64,000 bases of DNA from Pseudomonas sp. stari2 (lineage in GTDB: Bacteria; Pseudomonadota; Gammaproteobacteria; Pseudomonadales; Pseudomonadaceae): positions 335,001 through 399,000 of the forward strand of contig NZ_CP099760.1 of NCBI RefSeq assembly GCF_040760005.1, given 5' to 3'. Positions 37,019-45,591 of the stretch are shown here, piece by piece. The notes beneath the pieces are model-generated. The model saw only the letters and a list, made by a program, of their open reading frames with translations. It was not told where the DNA came from and ran no database searches. Every line of letters begins with the position of its first letter. Position 1 is the stretch's first letter. Both the position numbers and the translations under genes were made by a program.

Positions 37019-39175
37019 GTGGAATCAGAAGTCAGTCGAGTTCATCTCAGTCATGATCCACGCGCGTTGCACGACGATCCGTTACTGGATGGTCTGCTCG
37101 CCCTTTGCATGCTGCACCAGAAACCCGCCAGCGCGGCGATGCTGACCACCGGTCTGCCGCTGCCCAAGCAACGTCTGAGTGTCGAGCTGCTGCCCCGTGC
37201 CGCCGCGCGCGCCGGGCTTCAGGGGCGGGTGCTGCAACGCAAGCTGGAAGAAATTCCGGCCATCGCCATGCCGGCGCTGTTGCTGCTCAAGGATGGACGC
37301 AGCGCTGTCCTGCTGGGCTGGCAGGGAGAGAACGAAGCCAGGGTGCTGCTCAGCGAAACCGATGGCGGCGAGTCCCTGGTCAACCGTGAGCTGCTGGCCG
37401 ACGACTACCTCGGCAAAGTGTTCTTCGCCCAACCCCAGCACAAATTCGACGTCAACCATGGCACGCTGATCCCGCGTGCGCGCTCGTGGTTTCGCGACAC
37501 CCTCAAGCGTTCGCGCTGGCTGTACGCCGACGCCATCGCCGCCAGTTTCCTGATCAACATCATCGCCATGGCAGCCCCGCTGTTCGTGATGAACGTCTAC
37601 GACCGGGTGGTGCCGAACCAGGCCGAAGCGACCCTGTGGGTACTTGCACTGGGCATCACCGGCGCCTATCTGTTCGACCTGATCCTCAAGAGCCTGCGCA
37701 GCCTGTGCCTGGATCTGGCCGGCAAGAAAACCGACCTGATCATCTCCGCCACGCTGTTCGAACGCATCGTCGGCATGGCCATGAAATACCGGCCGGCGCG
37801 GGTCGGCAGCTTTGCCCAGAACATTCACGAGTTCCAGAGCCTGCGCGACTTCCTCGCCTCGCTGACCCTGACCAGCCTGATCGACCTGCCGTTCACCATT
37901 CTGATCTTCATCGTCATCGCCATTCTCGGTGGGCATCTGGTGTGGATTCCGGTGCTGGCCTTCCCGATTGCGCTGCTGATCGGCTACGCGTTGCAGAAAC
38001 CGCTGGTGGCAACCATGGAGCGCACCATGGCGCTCGGTGCCGAGCGTCAGTCGAGCCTGATCGAAACCCTCGCCGGCCTCGACGCGGTGAAGGTCAACAA
38101 CGCCGAAAGCGAACGCCAATACCAGTGGGAACAGACCATTGGCACCCTCAGCCGCCTCGAGCTGCGGGTGAAGATGCTCTCGGGTCTGGCGATGAACATC
38201 ACCCTGCTGATCCAGCAACTGGCCGGTGTGATCATGATCGTCTTCGGCGTGTACCAGATCATCGCCGGCAACTTGAGCATGGGCGGCCTGATCGCCTGCT
38301 ACATGCTCAGTGGCCGCGCTCTTAGTCCGCTGGCGTCGCTGTCCGGTCTGCTGACCCGCTACCAACAGGCGCGGGTGACCATGGCCTCGGTCGACCAGAT
38401 GATGGAGCTGCCGCAGGAACGCAATTTCGAAGAACGCCCGCTGAGCCGCAAGGTGCTGCAAGGCGCCATTGAATGCCGTCAGCTCAACTTCACCTACCCG
38501 GATCAACAGAACCCGGCGCTGAAAAACATCAACCTGGTGATTCGTCCCGGCGAGAAGATCGGCATCATCGGCCGCAGCGGCTCAGGCAAGAGCTCGCTGG
38601 CCAAACTGCTGGTCGGCCTGTATCAGCCGGACGACGGCGCGTTGCTGGTGGACGGCGTCGACATCCGCCAGATCGACGTCAGCGAGTTGCGCTACAACAT
38701 CGGCTACGTGCCCCAGGACATCCAACTGCTGGCCGGCACCCTGCGTGACAACCTGATTTCCGGCGCCCGTTACGTCGAGGACGAGCTGGTGCTGCAAGCC
38801 GCCGAACTGGCTGGTGTGCATGAATTCGCCCGCCTGCACCCGCAGGGTTATGAACTGCAAGTCGGCGAGCGCGGGCAGAACCTGTCCGGCGGTCAGCGCC
38901 AGAACGTCGCGCTGGCCCGGGCGCTGTTGCTCAATCCGCCGATTCTCTTGCTCGACGAACCGACCAGCGCCATGGACAACACCGGCGAAGAGCGTCTCAA
39001 GCAACGCCTCGCGGCGGTGGTGGAAAACAAGACCGTGGTGCTGGTGACGCACCGGGCATCGCTGCTGTCGCTGGTGGATCGCCTGCTGGTGGTCGACCGT
39101 GGACAGATTCTCGCCGATGGCCCGAAAGCCGCCGTGATGGAAGCGTTGAAGAAGGGGCAGATCAGTGTTGCTTAA
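37019..39175 (+). CDS. lapB: LapB, type I secretion ABC transporter
   Basis: A 718-aa ABC exporter. An N-terminal C39-like domain (about 1-130) lacks a catalytic cysteine in the usual place, as in RTX exporters. A six-helix transmembrane domain (about 160-430) and an ATPase domain follow, with Walker A GRSGSGKSS, signature LSGGQRQ, Walker B ILLLDEPTSAMD and the H-loop THRAS. It energises export of LapA with LapC and LapE. The start is GTG at 37019 behind AAAGAG; GTG at 37010 (three codons longer) is the alternative. The stop overlaps the lapC start, so the two are translationally coupled. Confidence 0.96.
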   Translation: MESEVSRVHLSHDPRALHDDPLLDGLLALCMLHQKPASAAMLTTGLPLPKQRLSVELLPRAAARAGLQGRVLQRKLEEIPAIAMPALLLLKDGRSAVLLGWQGENEARVLLSETDGGESLVNRELLADDYLGKVFFAQPQHKFDVNHGTLIPRARSWFRDTLKRSRWLYADAIAASFLINIIAMAAPLFVMNVYDRVVPNQAEATLWVLALGITGAYLFDLILKSLRSLCLDLAGKKTDLIISATLFERIVGMAMKYRPARVGSFAQNIHEFQSLRDFLASLTLTSLIDLPFTILIFIVIAILGGHLVWIPVLAFPIALLIGYALQKPLVATMERTMALGAERQSSLIETLAGLDAVKVNNAESERQYQWEQTIGTLSRLELRVKMLSGLAMNITLLIQQLAGVIMIVFGVYQIIAGNLSMGGLIACYMLSGRALSPLASLSGLLTRYQQARVTMASVDQMMELPQERNFEERPLSRKVLQGAIECRQLNFTYPDQQNPALKNINLVIRPGEKIGIIGRSGSGKSSLAKLLVGLYQPDDGALLVDGVDIRQIDVSELRYNIGYVPQDIQLLAGTLRDNLISGARYVEDELVLQAAELAGVHEFARLHPQGYELQVGERGQNLSGGQRQNVALARALLLNPPILLLDEPTSAMDNTGEERLKQRLAAVVENKTVVLVTHRASLLSLVDRLLVVDRGQILADGPKAAVMEALKKGQISVA

Positions 39176-40532
39176 GTCGGGTTTCAAGGATTCGATCCGC
39201 CGCTACTTCAAGGGCTCCGCATCATTGCAGGGCCAGCCGCTGCCGGAGGTCAACAAGGCCTTGATCGAGGACGCGCCGCGTGTGGTGCGCCTGACGATCT
39301 GGGCGATCATCGGTTTCTTCGTGTTCCTGATGCTGTGGGCCAACTTCGCCGTGATCGACGAAGTGACCAAGGGTGACGGCAAGGCGATTCCGTCGTCGAA
39401 GATCCAGAAAATCCAGAACCTCGAGGGCGGTATCGTCTCCGAGTTGTTCGTCAAGGAAGGCCAGATCGTCGAGGCCGGCGCGCCGCTGGTTCGTCTGGAC
39501 GACACGCGCTTCGCCTCCAACGTCGGCGAGACCGAAGCCGATCGACTGTCGATGCTGCTGCGGGTCGAGCGCCTGAGCGCCGAGGTCGATGACCGGCCGC
39601 TGAATTTCCCCGAAGACGTGCTCAAAGCCGTGCCGGGTCAGGCCAAGAGTGAAGAGTCGCTGTATGTCAGCCGTCGTCAGCAATTGCACGACGAAGTCGG
39701 TGGCTTGCAGGAGCAGTTGATCCAGCGCCAGCAAGAACTGCGCGAATTCACCTCGAAGCAGGCGCAGTACCGCCAGCAACTGGGCCTGCAACGCCAGGAA
39801 ATCAACATGTCCGAGCCGCTGGTGGCCCAGGGCGCGGTGTCGCCGGTGGAAGTGCTGCGACTCAAGCGTGCCGAAGTGGAAACCCGTGGTCAGCTCGACG
39901 CCACCACCCTGGCGATCCCGCGCGCCGAATCGGCGATCAAGGAAGTACAGCGCAAAATCGACGAGACGCGCGGCAAGTTCCGCAGCGAAGCCCTGACTCA
40001 GCTCAACGAGGCGCGCACCGACCTGAACAAGGCCCAGGCCACCGGCAAGGCGCTGGAGGACCGGGTCAGCCGTACGCTGGTCACCTCGCCGGTGCGGGGC
40101 ATCGTCAACAAGATGCTGGTCAACACCATCGGCGGTGTGATCCAGCCGGGCAGCGACCTGCTGGAAATCGTGCCGCTGGACGACACCCTGCTGGTCGAAG
40201 CGAAGATCCGTCCGCAGGACATCGCGTTCCTGCATCCGGGCCAGGAAGCCACGGTGAAATTCACCGCCTATGACTACACCATCTACGGTGGTCTGAAGGC
40301 CAAGCTGGAGCAGATCGGCGCCGACACCATCACCGACGAAGACAAGAAAACCACCTACTACGTCATCAAGCTGCGCACCGAGCGCAGCCATCTCGGCACT
40401 GACGAGAAGCCGTTGTTGATCATCCCGGGGATGGTGGCGTCGGTGGACATCATCACCGGCAAGAAGACAGTGTTGAGCTATCTGCTCAAGCCGATCATCC
40501 GGGCGCGGGCCGAAGCGCTGCACGAGCGGTAA
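39165..40532 (+). CDS. lapC: LapC, HlyD-family membrane fusion protein
   Basis: A 455-aa periplasmic adaptor. It has a short cytoplasmic N-terminus and one transmembrane helix (about residues 45-65). A split lipoyl domain follows (IQNLEGGIVSELFVKEGQIVEAG and ASPVRGIV-type VTSPVRGIVNKM), with a long coiled coil between (about 150-290) and a C-terminal beta-barrel. It bridges LapB and LapE. It begins with GTG at 39165, 11 nt inside lapB, behind a GAAGGGG site. It ends the lapEBC operon before the hairpin at 40541. Confidence 0.96.
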   Translation: MLLKSGFKDSIRRYFKGSASLQGQPLPEVNKALIEDAPRVVRLTIWAIIGFFVFLMLWANFAVIDEVTKGDGKAIPSSKIQKIQNLEGGIVSELFVKEGQIVEAGAPLVRLDDTRFASNVGETEADRLSMLLRVERLSAEVDDRPLNFPEDVLKAVPGQAKSEESLYVSRRQQLHDEVGGLQEQLIQRQQELREFTSKQAQYRQQLGLQRQEINMSEPLVAQGAVSPVEVLRLKRAEVETRGQLDATTLAIPRAESAIKEVQRKIDETRGKFRSEALTQLNEARTDLNKAQATGKALEDRVSRTLVTSPVRGIVNKMLVNTIGGVIQPGSDLLEIVPLDDTLLVEAKIRPQDIAFLHPGQEATVKFTAYDYTIYGGLKAKLEQIGADTITDEDKKTTYYVIKLRTERSHLGTDEKPLLIIPGMVASVDIITGKKTVLSYLLKPIIRARAEALHER

Positions 40533-40540
40533 GTCTTCAC

Positions 40541-40571
40541 GGACGCCTTCGCGGGACTCGCGAAGGCGTCC
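40541..40571 (+). terminator. Hairpin after lapC
   Basis: GGACGCCTTCGCG pairs perfectly with CGCGAAGGCGTCC over a 5-nt loop, 9 bp after the lapC stop. No T-run follows, so it may act as an mRNA-stabilising or Rho-assisted end. Confidence 0.65.
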
Positions 40572-40819
40572 GTCGCAACACCATATCGCGTCCAGAAGTG
40601 ACGCAAATGGTCACTCACCATCCAGTCTATTCCTTAACAAACGCCATATCGTTATTCTCTAACGGTATTTAAATTCCTGTTCTTATAGCTATAAAGTCAG
40701 ACTCCTGCGTACCTGCCGACCAATCGGCGCGCCGCACGACACGAACCAACACGCAATCCAGCGTGAGTTTCTGATCGACGCGCGCGCCCTTGAGCGTGCC
40801 GTGCGTGGGAGATTGATTG

Positions 40820-41716
40820 ATGTCCGCAGCTACTGCTACCCCAAGCGCCGCGACTGTCGCGCCGCAAACCTTCGAGATCCGCCCGTTCAGCGGTGCCGTC
40901 GGTGCCGAAATAATCGGCCTCGACCTGACCCGTCCGGTCAACGATGAAGACTTCGCCCGCATTCACCGCGCGCACCTCGATCACCACGTCGTGGTGTTCC
41001 GCGACCAGCGCATCACCCCGCAACAGCAGATCGACTTCAGCCGCCGCTTCGGCGTGTTGCAGATCCATGTGCTCAAGCAGTTCCTGCTGGCCAATCATCC
41101 GGAAATCCTCATCGTTTCCAACATCGTCGAGAACGGCCAGAACATCGGCCTCGGTGATGCCGGCAAGTTCTGGCACTCGGACCTTTCCTATAAAGAGCTG
41201 CCGAGCCTCGGCTCGATGCTGCACGCCCAGGAGCTGCCGTCCGAAGGCGGCGACACCCTGTTCGCCGACATGCACAAAGCCTGGGACAGCCTGCCCGACG
41301 CGCTGCGCAAAGCCGTCGAAGGCCGCTCGGCCGCGCATTCCTACACCGCGCGTTACAGCGAAACCAAATTCGAAGGCAACTGGCGCCCGACCCTGACCCC
41401 GGAGCAACTGGCTCAGGTCGCCGAGGTCGTGCACCCGGTGGTCCGCACCCACCCGGAAAACGGCCGCAAGGCGTTGTTCGTCAGCGAAGGTTTCACCACC
41501 CGCATCGTCGGCCTGCCGGAGGACGAGAGCAAACAACTGCTCGACGAGCTCTACGCCCACAGCGTGCTGCCGCAGAACATCTATCGCCATCAATGGCAGC
41601 CCCACGACCTGGTGTTCTGGGACAACCGTTCGCTGATCCACCTTGCCGCCGGCTGCCCTGCGCACCTGCGCCGCAAGCTGTATCGCACCACCATCCAGGG
41701 CGACGCGCCTTTCTGA
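40820..41716 (+). CDS. TauD/TfdA-family Fe(II)/2-oxoglutarate dioxygenase
   Basis: A 298-aa dioxygenase. The iron ligands are H119 and D121 (FWHSDLSY) and H274 (SLIHLAAG); R285 or R289 near the C-terminus would bind 2-oxoglutarate. Family members hydroxylate sulfonates, sulfate esters or related compounds and free sulfite or sulfate. It starts at ATG 40820 behind GGGAG, and a TTG one codon earlier is less likely. It leads an operon with an SsuABC-like importer, so the product probably releases sulfur from the imported compound. The 287-bp upstream region is AT-rich around 40620-40700, as expected for a sulfur-starvation promoter. Confidence 0.9.
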   Translation: MSAATATPSAATVAPQTFEIRPFSGAVGAEIIGLDLTRPVNDEDFARIHRAHLDHHVVVFRDQRITPQQQIDFSRRFGVLQIHVLKQFLLANHPEILIVSNIVENGQNIGLGDAGKFWHSDLSYKELPSLGSMLHAQELPSEGGDTLFADMHKAWDSLPDALRKAVEGRSAAHSYTARYSETKFEGNWRPTLTPEQLAQVAEVVHPVVRTHPENGRKALFVSEGFTTRIVGLPEDESKQLLDELYAHSVLPQNIYRHQWQPHDLVFWDNRSLIHLAAGCPAHLRRKLYRTTIQGDAPF

Positions 41717-41734
41717 TTTGCCGGAGATCCGATC

Positions 41735-42760
41735 ATGTCCAAACGTCTTCCATTCGCACCGCTGGCAGCGGCCATCGGCCTCGGTTTCAGCCTGATCGCC
41801 GGCAGCCTGATGGCGCCGACAGTGGCCCACGCCGAAGGTGAAATCCGCATCGCCGAACAGTTCGGTATTGTCTATTTATTGCTCAACGTGGTGCGCGATC
41901 AGGGACTGATCGAGAAGTACGGCAAGCAGGAAGGCCTCGATATCAAGGTCGACTGGACTCAGTTGTCGGGCGGCGCGGCGGTCAACGATGCGCTGCTTTC
42001 CGGTTCCATCGATATTGCCGGCGCCGGTGTCGGGCCGCTGCTGACCATCTGGGACCGCACCCACGGCAAGCAGAACGTCAAGGCCGTGGCCTCGCTGGGC
42101 AACTTCCCGTACTACCTCGTCAGCAACAACCCCAAGGTCAAAACCATCGCCGACTTCACCGAGAAGGACCGCATTGCGGTGCCGGCAGTTGGCGTCTCCG
42201 TACAGTCGCGTTTCCTGCAATACGCGGCAGCCAAACAGTGGGGCGACAAGGAATTCAATCGCCTCGACAAGTACACCATCGCCTTTCCGCACCCGGACGC
42301 TACCGCTGCGCTGATTGCCGGCGGCACCGAGCTGACCGGGCATTTCTCCAACCCGCCGTTCCAGGAACAGGCGCTGGAAAATCCGAACGTGCACGTGGTG
42401 CTCAACTCCTATGACGTGCTCGGCCCGAACTCGCCGACCGTGCTGTTTGCCACCGAGAAATTCCGCAACGAGAACCCGAAGACCTACAAGGCGTTCGTCG
42501 AAGCCCTGACCGAAGCCGCGCAATTTGCGCAGAACGATAAAGGCGCGGCGGCGGACACTTACATCCGCGTGACCAAGGCCAAGATCGACCGCGCCGCGTT
42601 GCTGAAAATCATCGACAACCCGCAGTTCGAATTCAGTGTCACACCGAAAAACACCTACCCGCTCGCAGAATTTCTCTTCCGCGTCGGCGCGATCAAGAAC
42701 AAACCCGAATCGTGGAAGGACTACTTCTTCCAGGACGCCAAACCGCTGCAAGGGAGCTGA
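41735..42760 (+). CDS. ABC transporter periplasmic substrate-binding protein (SsuA/TauA-like)
   Basis: A 341-aa NMT1/SsuA-family binding protein. The signal peptide ends near MAPTVAHA (about residue 33). The binding fold begins EIRIAEQFGIVYLLLNVVRDQG and contains the typical SGSIDIAGAGVGPLL segment. It captures a sulfonate-like or other small organic anion in the periplasm. It follows the dioxygenase by 18 nt with its own GGAG site. The ligand cannot be read from sequence. Confidence 0.9.
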   Translation: MSKRLPFAPLAAAIGLGFSLIAGSLMAPTVAHAEGEIRIAEQFGIVYLLLNVVRDQGLIEKYGKQEGLDIKVDWTQLSGGAAVNDALLSGSIDIAGAGVGPLLTIWDRTHGKQNVKAVASLGNFPYYLVSNNPKVKTIADFTEKDRIAVPAVGVSVQSRFLQYAAAKQWGDKEFNRLDKYTIAFPHPDATAALIAGGTELTGHFSNPPFQEQALENPNVHVVLNSYDVLGPNSPTVLFATEKFRNENPKTYKAFVEALTEAAQFAQNDKGAAADTYIRVTKAKIDRAALLKIIDNPQFEFSVTPKNTYPLAEFLFRVGAIKNKPESWKDYFFQDAKPLQGS

Positions 42761-42765
42761 TCGAC

Positions 42766-43626
42766 ATGAACGCCCCTTTGCAAGGCCACGCGGCCAGCAA
42801 CCCGATCGCCACGGCGCAGGCGCTGCTGGCGGTCGATCAGGTCAGCCTCGAATACCGCACGCCGCAACGTGTCGTGCGTGCTACCCACCAAGTCAGTTTC
42901 GAAGTGGATCAACAGGACCGCTTTGTGCTGCTCGGGCCGTCCGGTTGCGGCAAGTCGACCTTGCTCAAAGCCGTCGCCGGGTTCATTGCACCGTGTGAGG
43001 GCGAGATCCGTCTGCAGGGCCAGCGCGTCGACGCGCCGGGGCCGGACCGGATCGTGGTGTTTCAGGAATTCGATCAACTGCCACCGTGGAAAACCGTCAA
43101 ACAGAACGTGATGTTTCCGCTGCTGGCTTCGCGCACGTTGAAGAAAAAGGAAGCTGAAGAGCGTGCGCTCCATTACCTGGAGAAAGTCGGTCTGGCGGCG
43201 TTCGCCGATGCCTATCCGCACACCCTGTCCGGCGGCATGAAAGCGCGGGTGGCGATCGCCCGGGCGCTGGCGATGCAGCCGAAAATCCTGCTGATGGACG
43301 AGCCGTTCGCCGCCCTGGATGCCCTGACCCGGCGCAAGATGCAGGAAGAATTGCTGCTGCTCTGGGAGGAGGTGCGTTTCACCTTGCTGTTCGTCACCCA
43401 CTCGATTGAAGAAGCGCTGGTGGTGGGCAATCGCATCTTGCTGCTGTCGCCGCATCCGGGGCGGGTGAGGGCGGAAGTGCACAGCCATCAATACGATCTG
43501 CACAGCCTTGGCGGCGTGGCGTTTCAGGAGTCGACGCGGCGCATTCATCGGCTACTGTTCGATGAAGGGCAGTCGCCGGAAACCAAGCGCGAACTGGATT
43601 TCACTGATATCCGCATCGCTTATTGA
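42766..43626 (+). CDS. ABC transporter ATPase (SsuB/TauB-like)
   Basis: A 286-aa ATPase with Walker A GPSGCGKST, Q-loop FQEFDQLPPW, signature LSGGMKARVAIARAL, Walker B ILLMDEPFAALDA and switch THSIEEA. All motifs are intact. The frame opens further upstream inside the preceding gene, but the ATG at 42766 lies behind AGGGAG. It energises the importer with the flanking binding protein and permease. Confidence 0.93.
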   Translation: MNAPLQGHAASNPIATAQALLAVDQVSLEYRTPQRVVRATHQVSFEVDQQDRFVLLGPSGCGKSTLLKAVAGFIAPCEGEIRLQGQRVDAPGPDRIVVFQEFDQLPPWKTVKQNVMFPLLASRTLKKKEAEERALHYLEKVGLAAFADAYPHTLSGGMKARVAIARALAMQPKILLMDEPFAALDALTRRKMQEELLLLWEEVRFTLLFVTHSIEEALVVGNRILLLSPHPGRVRAEVHSHQYDLHSLGGVAFQESTRRIHRLLFDEGQSPETKRELDFTDIRIAY

Positions 43627-43646
43627 GCCGCCTGGAGGATTGCCCG

Positions 43647-44513
43647 ATGAGCCATTCATCATCCGTACGTCAAGAATTCGAAAACGATCTGCAACCGCTG
43701 ACCAGCGTCCCGGTGGAGCGCGAACTGCCGCTGGGCCAGCGCTTGTGGCAACAGGGCTGGCTACGCAAAAGCGTGATCCTGATTTTGCTCGCAGTGCTCT
43801 GGGAGGTGGTCGCCCGGGTGCAGAACAACGACCTGCTGCTGCCGAGCTTCTTGCAGACCAGTCATGCGCTATACGACGGTCTGTTCAGCGGCGAACTGCT
43901 GGGCAAGGTGTGGATTTCGCTGGTGGTGCTGCTCAAGGGTTACCTGATCGGCATCGTCTTGGCCTTTGCCCTGACCACGCTGGCCGTCTCGACCCAGTTT
44001 GGTCGGGATTTGCTGAGTACCCTGACCTCGATGTTCAACCCGCTGCCGGCGATTGCGCTGTTGCCGTTGGCGCTGCTGTGGTTCGGCCTGGGCCAGAACA
44101 GTCTTATTTTCGTGCTGGTGCATTCGGTGCTGTGGGCGTTGGCGCTGAACACGTATGCCGGTTTTCTCGGCGTCTCGGAAACCCTGCGCATGGCCGGACG
44201 CAACTACGGTTTGGAGGGCATGCGCTTTGTGCTGTTCATCCTGATTCCGGCGGCGCTGCCATCGATTCTCGCCGGGCTGAAAATCGGCTGGGCCTTCGCC
44301 TGGCGTACCCTGATCGCCGCCGAACTGGTGTTCGGTGCCACCAGCGGCAAGGGCGGCCTGGGCTGGTACATCTTCCAGAACCGCAACGAGCTGTACACCG
44401 ACAAGGTGTTTGCCGGTCTGGCGGTGGTGATCCTCATCGGCTTGCTGGTGGAGAACCTGGTGTTCGACACGCTGGAGCGGGTGACGGTGAAGCGCTGGGG
44501 GATGCAGCGCTGA
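43647..44513 (+). CDS. ABC transporter permease (SsuC/TauC-like)
   Basis: A 288-aa inner-membrane permease of the BPD_transp_1 family with about six membrane helices between residues 35 and 275. The EAA-like coupling loop is near GVSETLRMAGRNYGLEG. The start at ATG 43647 follows TGGAGG. It is the last gene of the dioxygenase-importer operon, with only a short gap before the LysR gene. Confidence 0.92.
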   Translation: MSHSSSVRQEFENDLQPLTSVPVERELPLGQRLWQQGWLRKSVILILLAVLWEVVARVQNNDLLLPSFLQTSHALYDGLFSGELLGKVWISLVVLLKGYLIGIVLAFALTTLAVSTQFGRDLLSTLTSMFNPLPAIALLPLALLWFGLGQNSLIFVLVHSVLWALALNTYAGFLGVSETLRMAGRNYGLEGMRFVLFILIPAALPSILAGLKIGWAFAWRTLIAAELVFGATSGKGGLGWYIFQNRNELYTDKVFAGLAVVILIGLLVENLVFDTLERVTVKRWGMQR

Positions 44514-44571
44514 TTTTCTGATCTGCTAGCATTGCGTTCGAATCAATCCTGATCGGTCACGAGTGCTCAGC

Positions 44572-45489
44572 ATGCAACTCCCGGACATGAACCTGTTGGT
44601 CGCCCTCGACGCCTTGCTTGACGAGGGCAGTGTGGTCGGCGCCGCGCGGCGGATGAACCTCAGCCCGGCGGCCATGAGCCGCACGCTGACACGGATCCGC
44701 GAAGCCATTGGCGATCCGATTCTGGTACGTGCCGGCCGGGGACTGGTGCCGACGCCCAAGGCGCTGGAACTGCGCGAGCAGGTGCGCGATGTGGTCGAGC
44801 AGGCGGCGTTGCTTTTCCGCTCGGCGGACGCCGTGGAACTGGGCACACTGCGCCGGCGCTTCAGCATTCGCGCCAACGACTTTTTCGTCGGCGTGTACGG
44901 CGGCAAGCTGTTCGACACCCTCGATCAACTGGCGCCGCACTGTGAGTTGCGCTTTGTTCCCGAGGGCGACGGCGACGATGAAGCACTACGCGAAGGGCGG
45001 ATCGACCTGAGTGTCAGCAACACTCGCCCGGTGACCCCGGAAGTCAAGATACAGAACCTGTTTTCCACCCACTTCGTCGGCCTGGTACGCGAGGATCACC
45101 CGCTGCTGGATGGCGAGATCACCGCCGAACGTTACGCCGGGTTTTCCCACATCAGCATGTCCCGTCGGGGCATCGCCCGTGGCCCCATCGACACCGCACT
45201 GAATGCACTGGGCCTGGAGCGGCGGGTGGCCGTAATCGCGCCAAGTTTTCATGCGGCGATGTTCGCCTTGCCGGATTCCGACCTGATCCTGCCGGTGCCC
45301 AAGGAAGCGCTGCTCAGCGTACGGCGGTTGGGCTTGAAGCTGCGCTCGTTCGACCTGCCGATTCCGCTGCCGACGCTGATGCTGACCCAGGCCTGGCACC
45401 CGCGTTTCGACAAGGACCCGGCCCACCGCTGGCTGCGGGAAACCCTCAAGACCTGCTGCGACGAAACCTGGCTGGCGGCGCAGCCCTGA
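44572..45489 (+). CDS. LysR-family transcriptional regulator
   Basis: A 305-aa regulator. The N-terminal winged helix (DMNLLVALDALLDEGSVVGAARRMNLSPAAMSRTLTRIRE) is typical of LysR proteins of the NodD/LinR-like subgroup. An effector-binding domain follows (about 90-300). I use the ATG at 44572; GTG at 44563 is the alternative. It lies directly ahead of a tripartite drug exporter in the same direction, which it probably controls, although it could also respond to the sulfur operon just upstream. Confidence 0.9.
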   Translation: MQLPDMNLLVALDALLDEGSVVGAARRMNLSPAAMSRTLTRIREAIGDPILVRAGRGLVPTPKALELREQVRDVVEQAALLFRSADAVELGTLRRRFSIRANDFFVGVYGGKLFDTLDQLAPHCELRFVPEGDGDDEALREGRIDLSVSNTRPVTPEVKIQNLFSTHFVGLVREDHPLLDGEITAERYAGFSHISMSRRGIARGPIDTALNALGLERRVAVIAPSFHAAMFALPDSDLILPVPKEALLSVRRLGLKLRSFDLPIPLPTLMLTQAWHPRFDKDPAHRWLRETLKTCCDETWLAAQP

Positions 45490-45559
45490 GAGTTGCGTCT
45501 GATGCACTTATAAACTGCCGAGAAGTCAATTTTCGTCAGTACTAAGCCCTACTACCATG

Positions 45560-45582
45560 CTCCGGTATTTTTCCCTCCGGAG
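45560..45582 (+). promoter_or_regulatory. Hairpin that could mask the MFS exporter ribosome site
   Basis: CTCCGG (45560-45565) can pair with CCGGAG (45577-45582) across TATTTTTCCCT. The right arm contains GGAG, the apparent ribosome-binding site 9 nt before the ATG at 45592. Folding would block translation of the exporter. Confidence 0.4.
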
Positions 45583-45591
45583 TTTGCCTGC

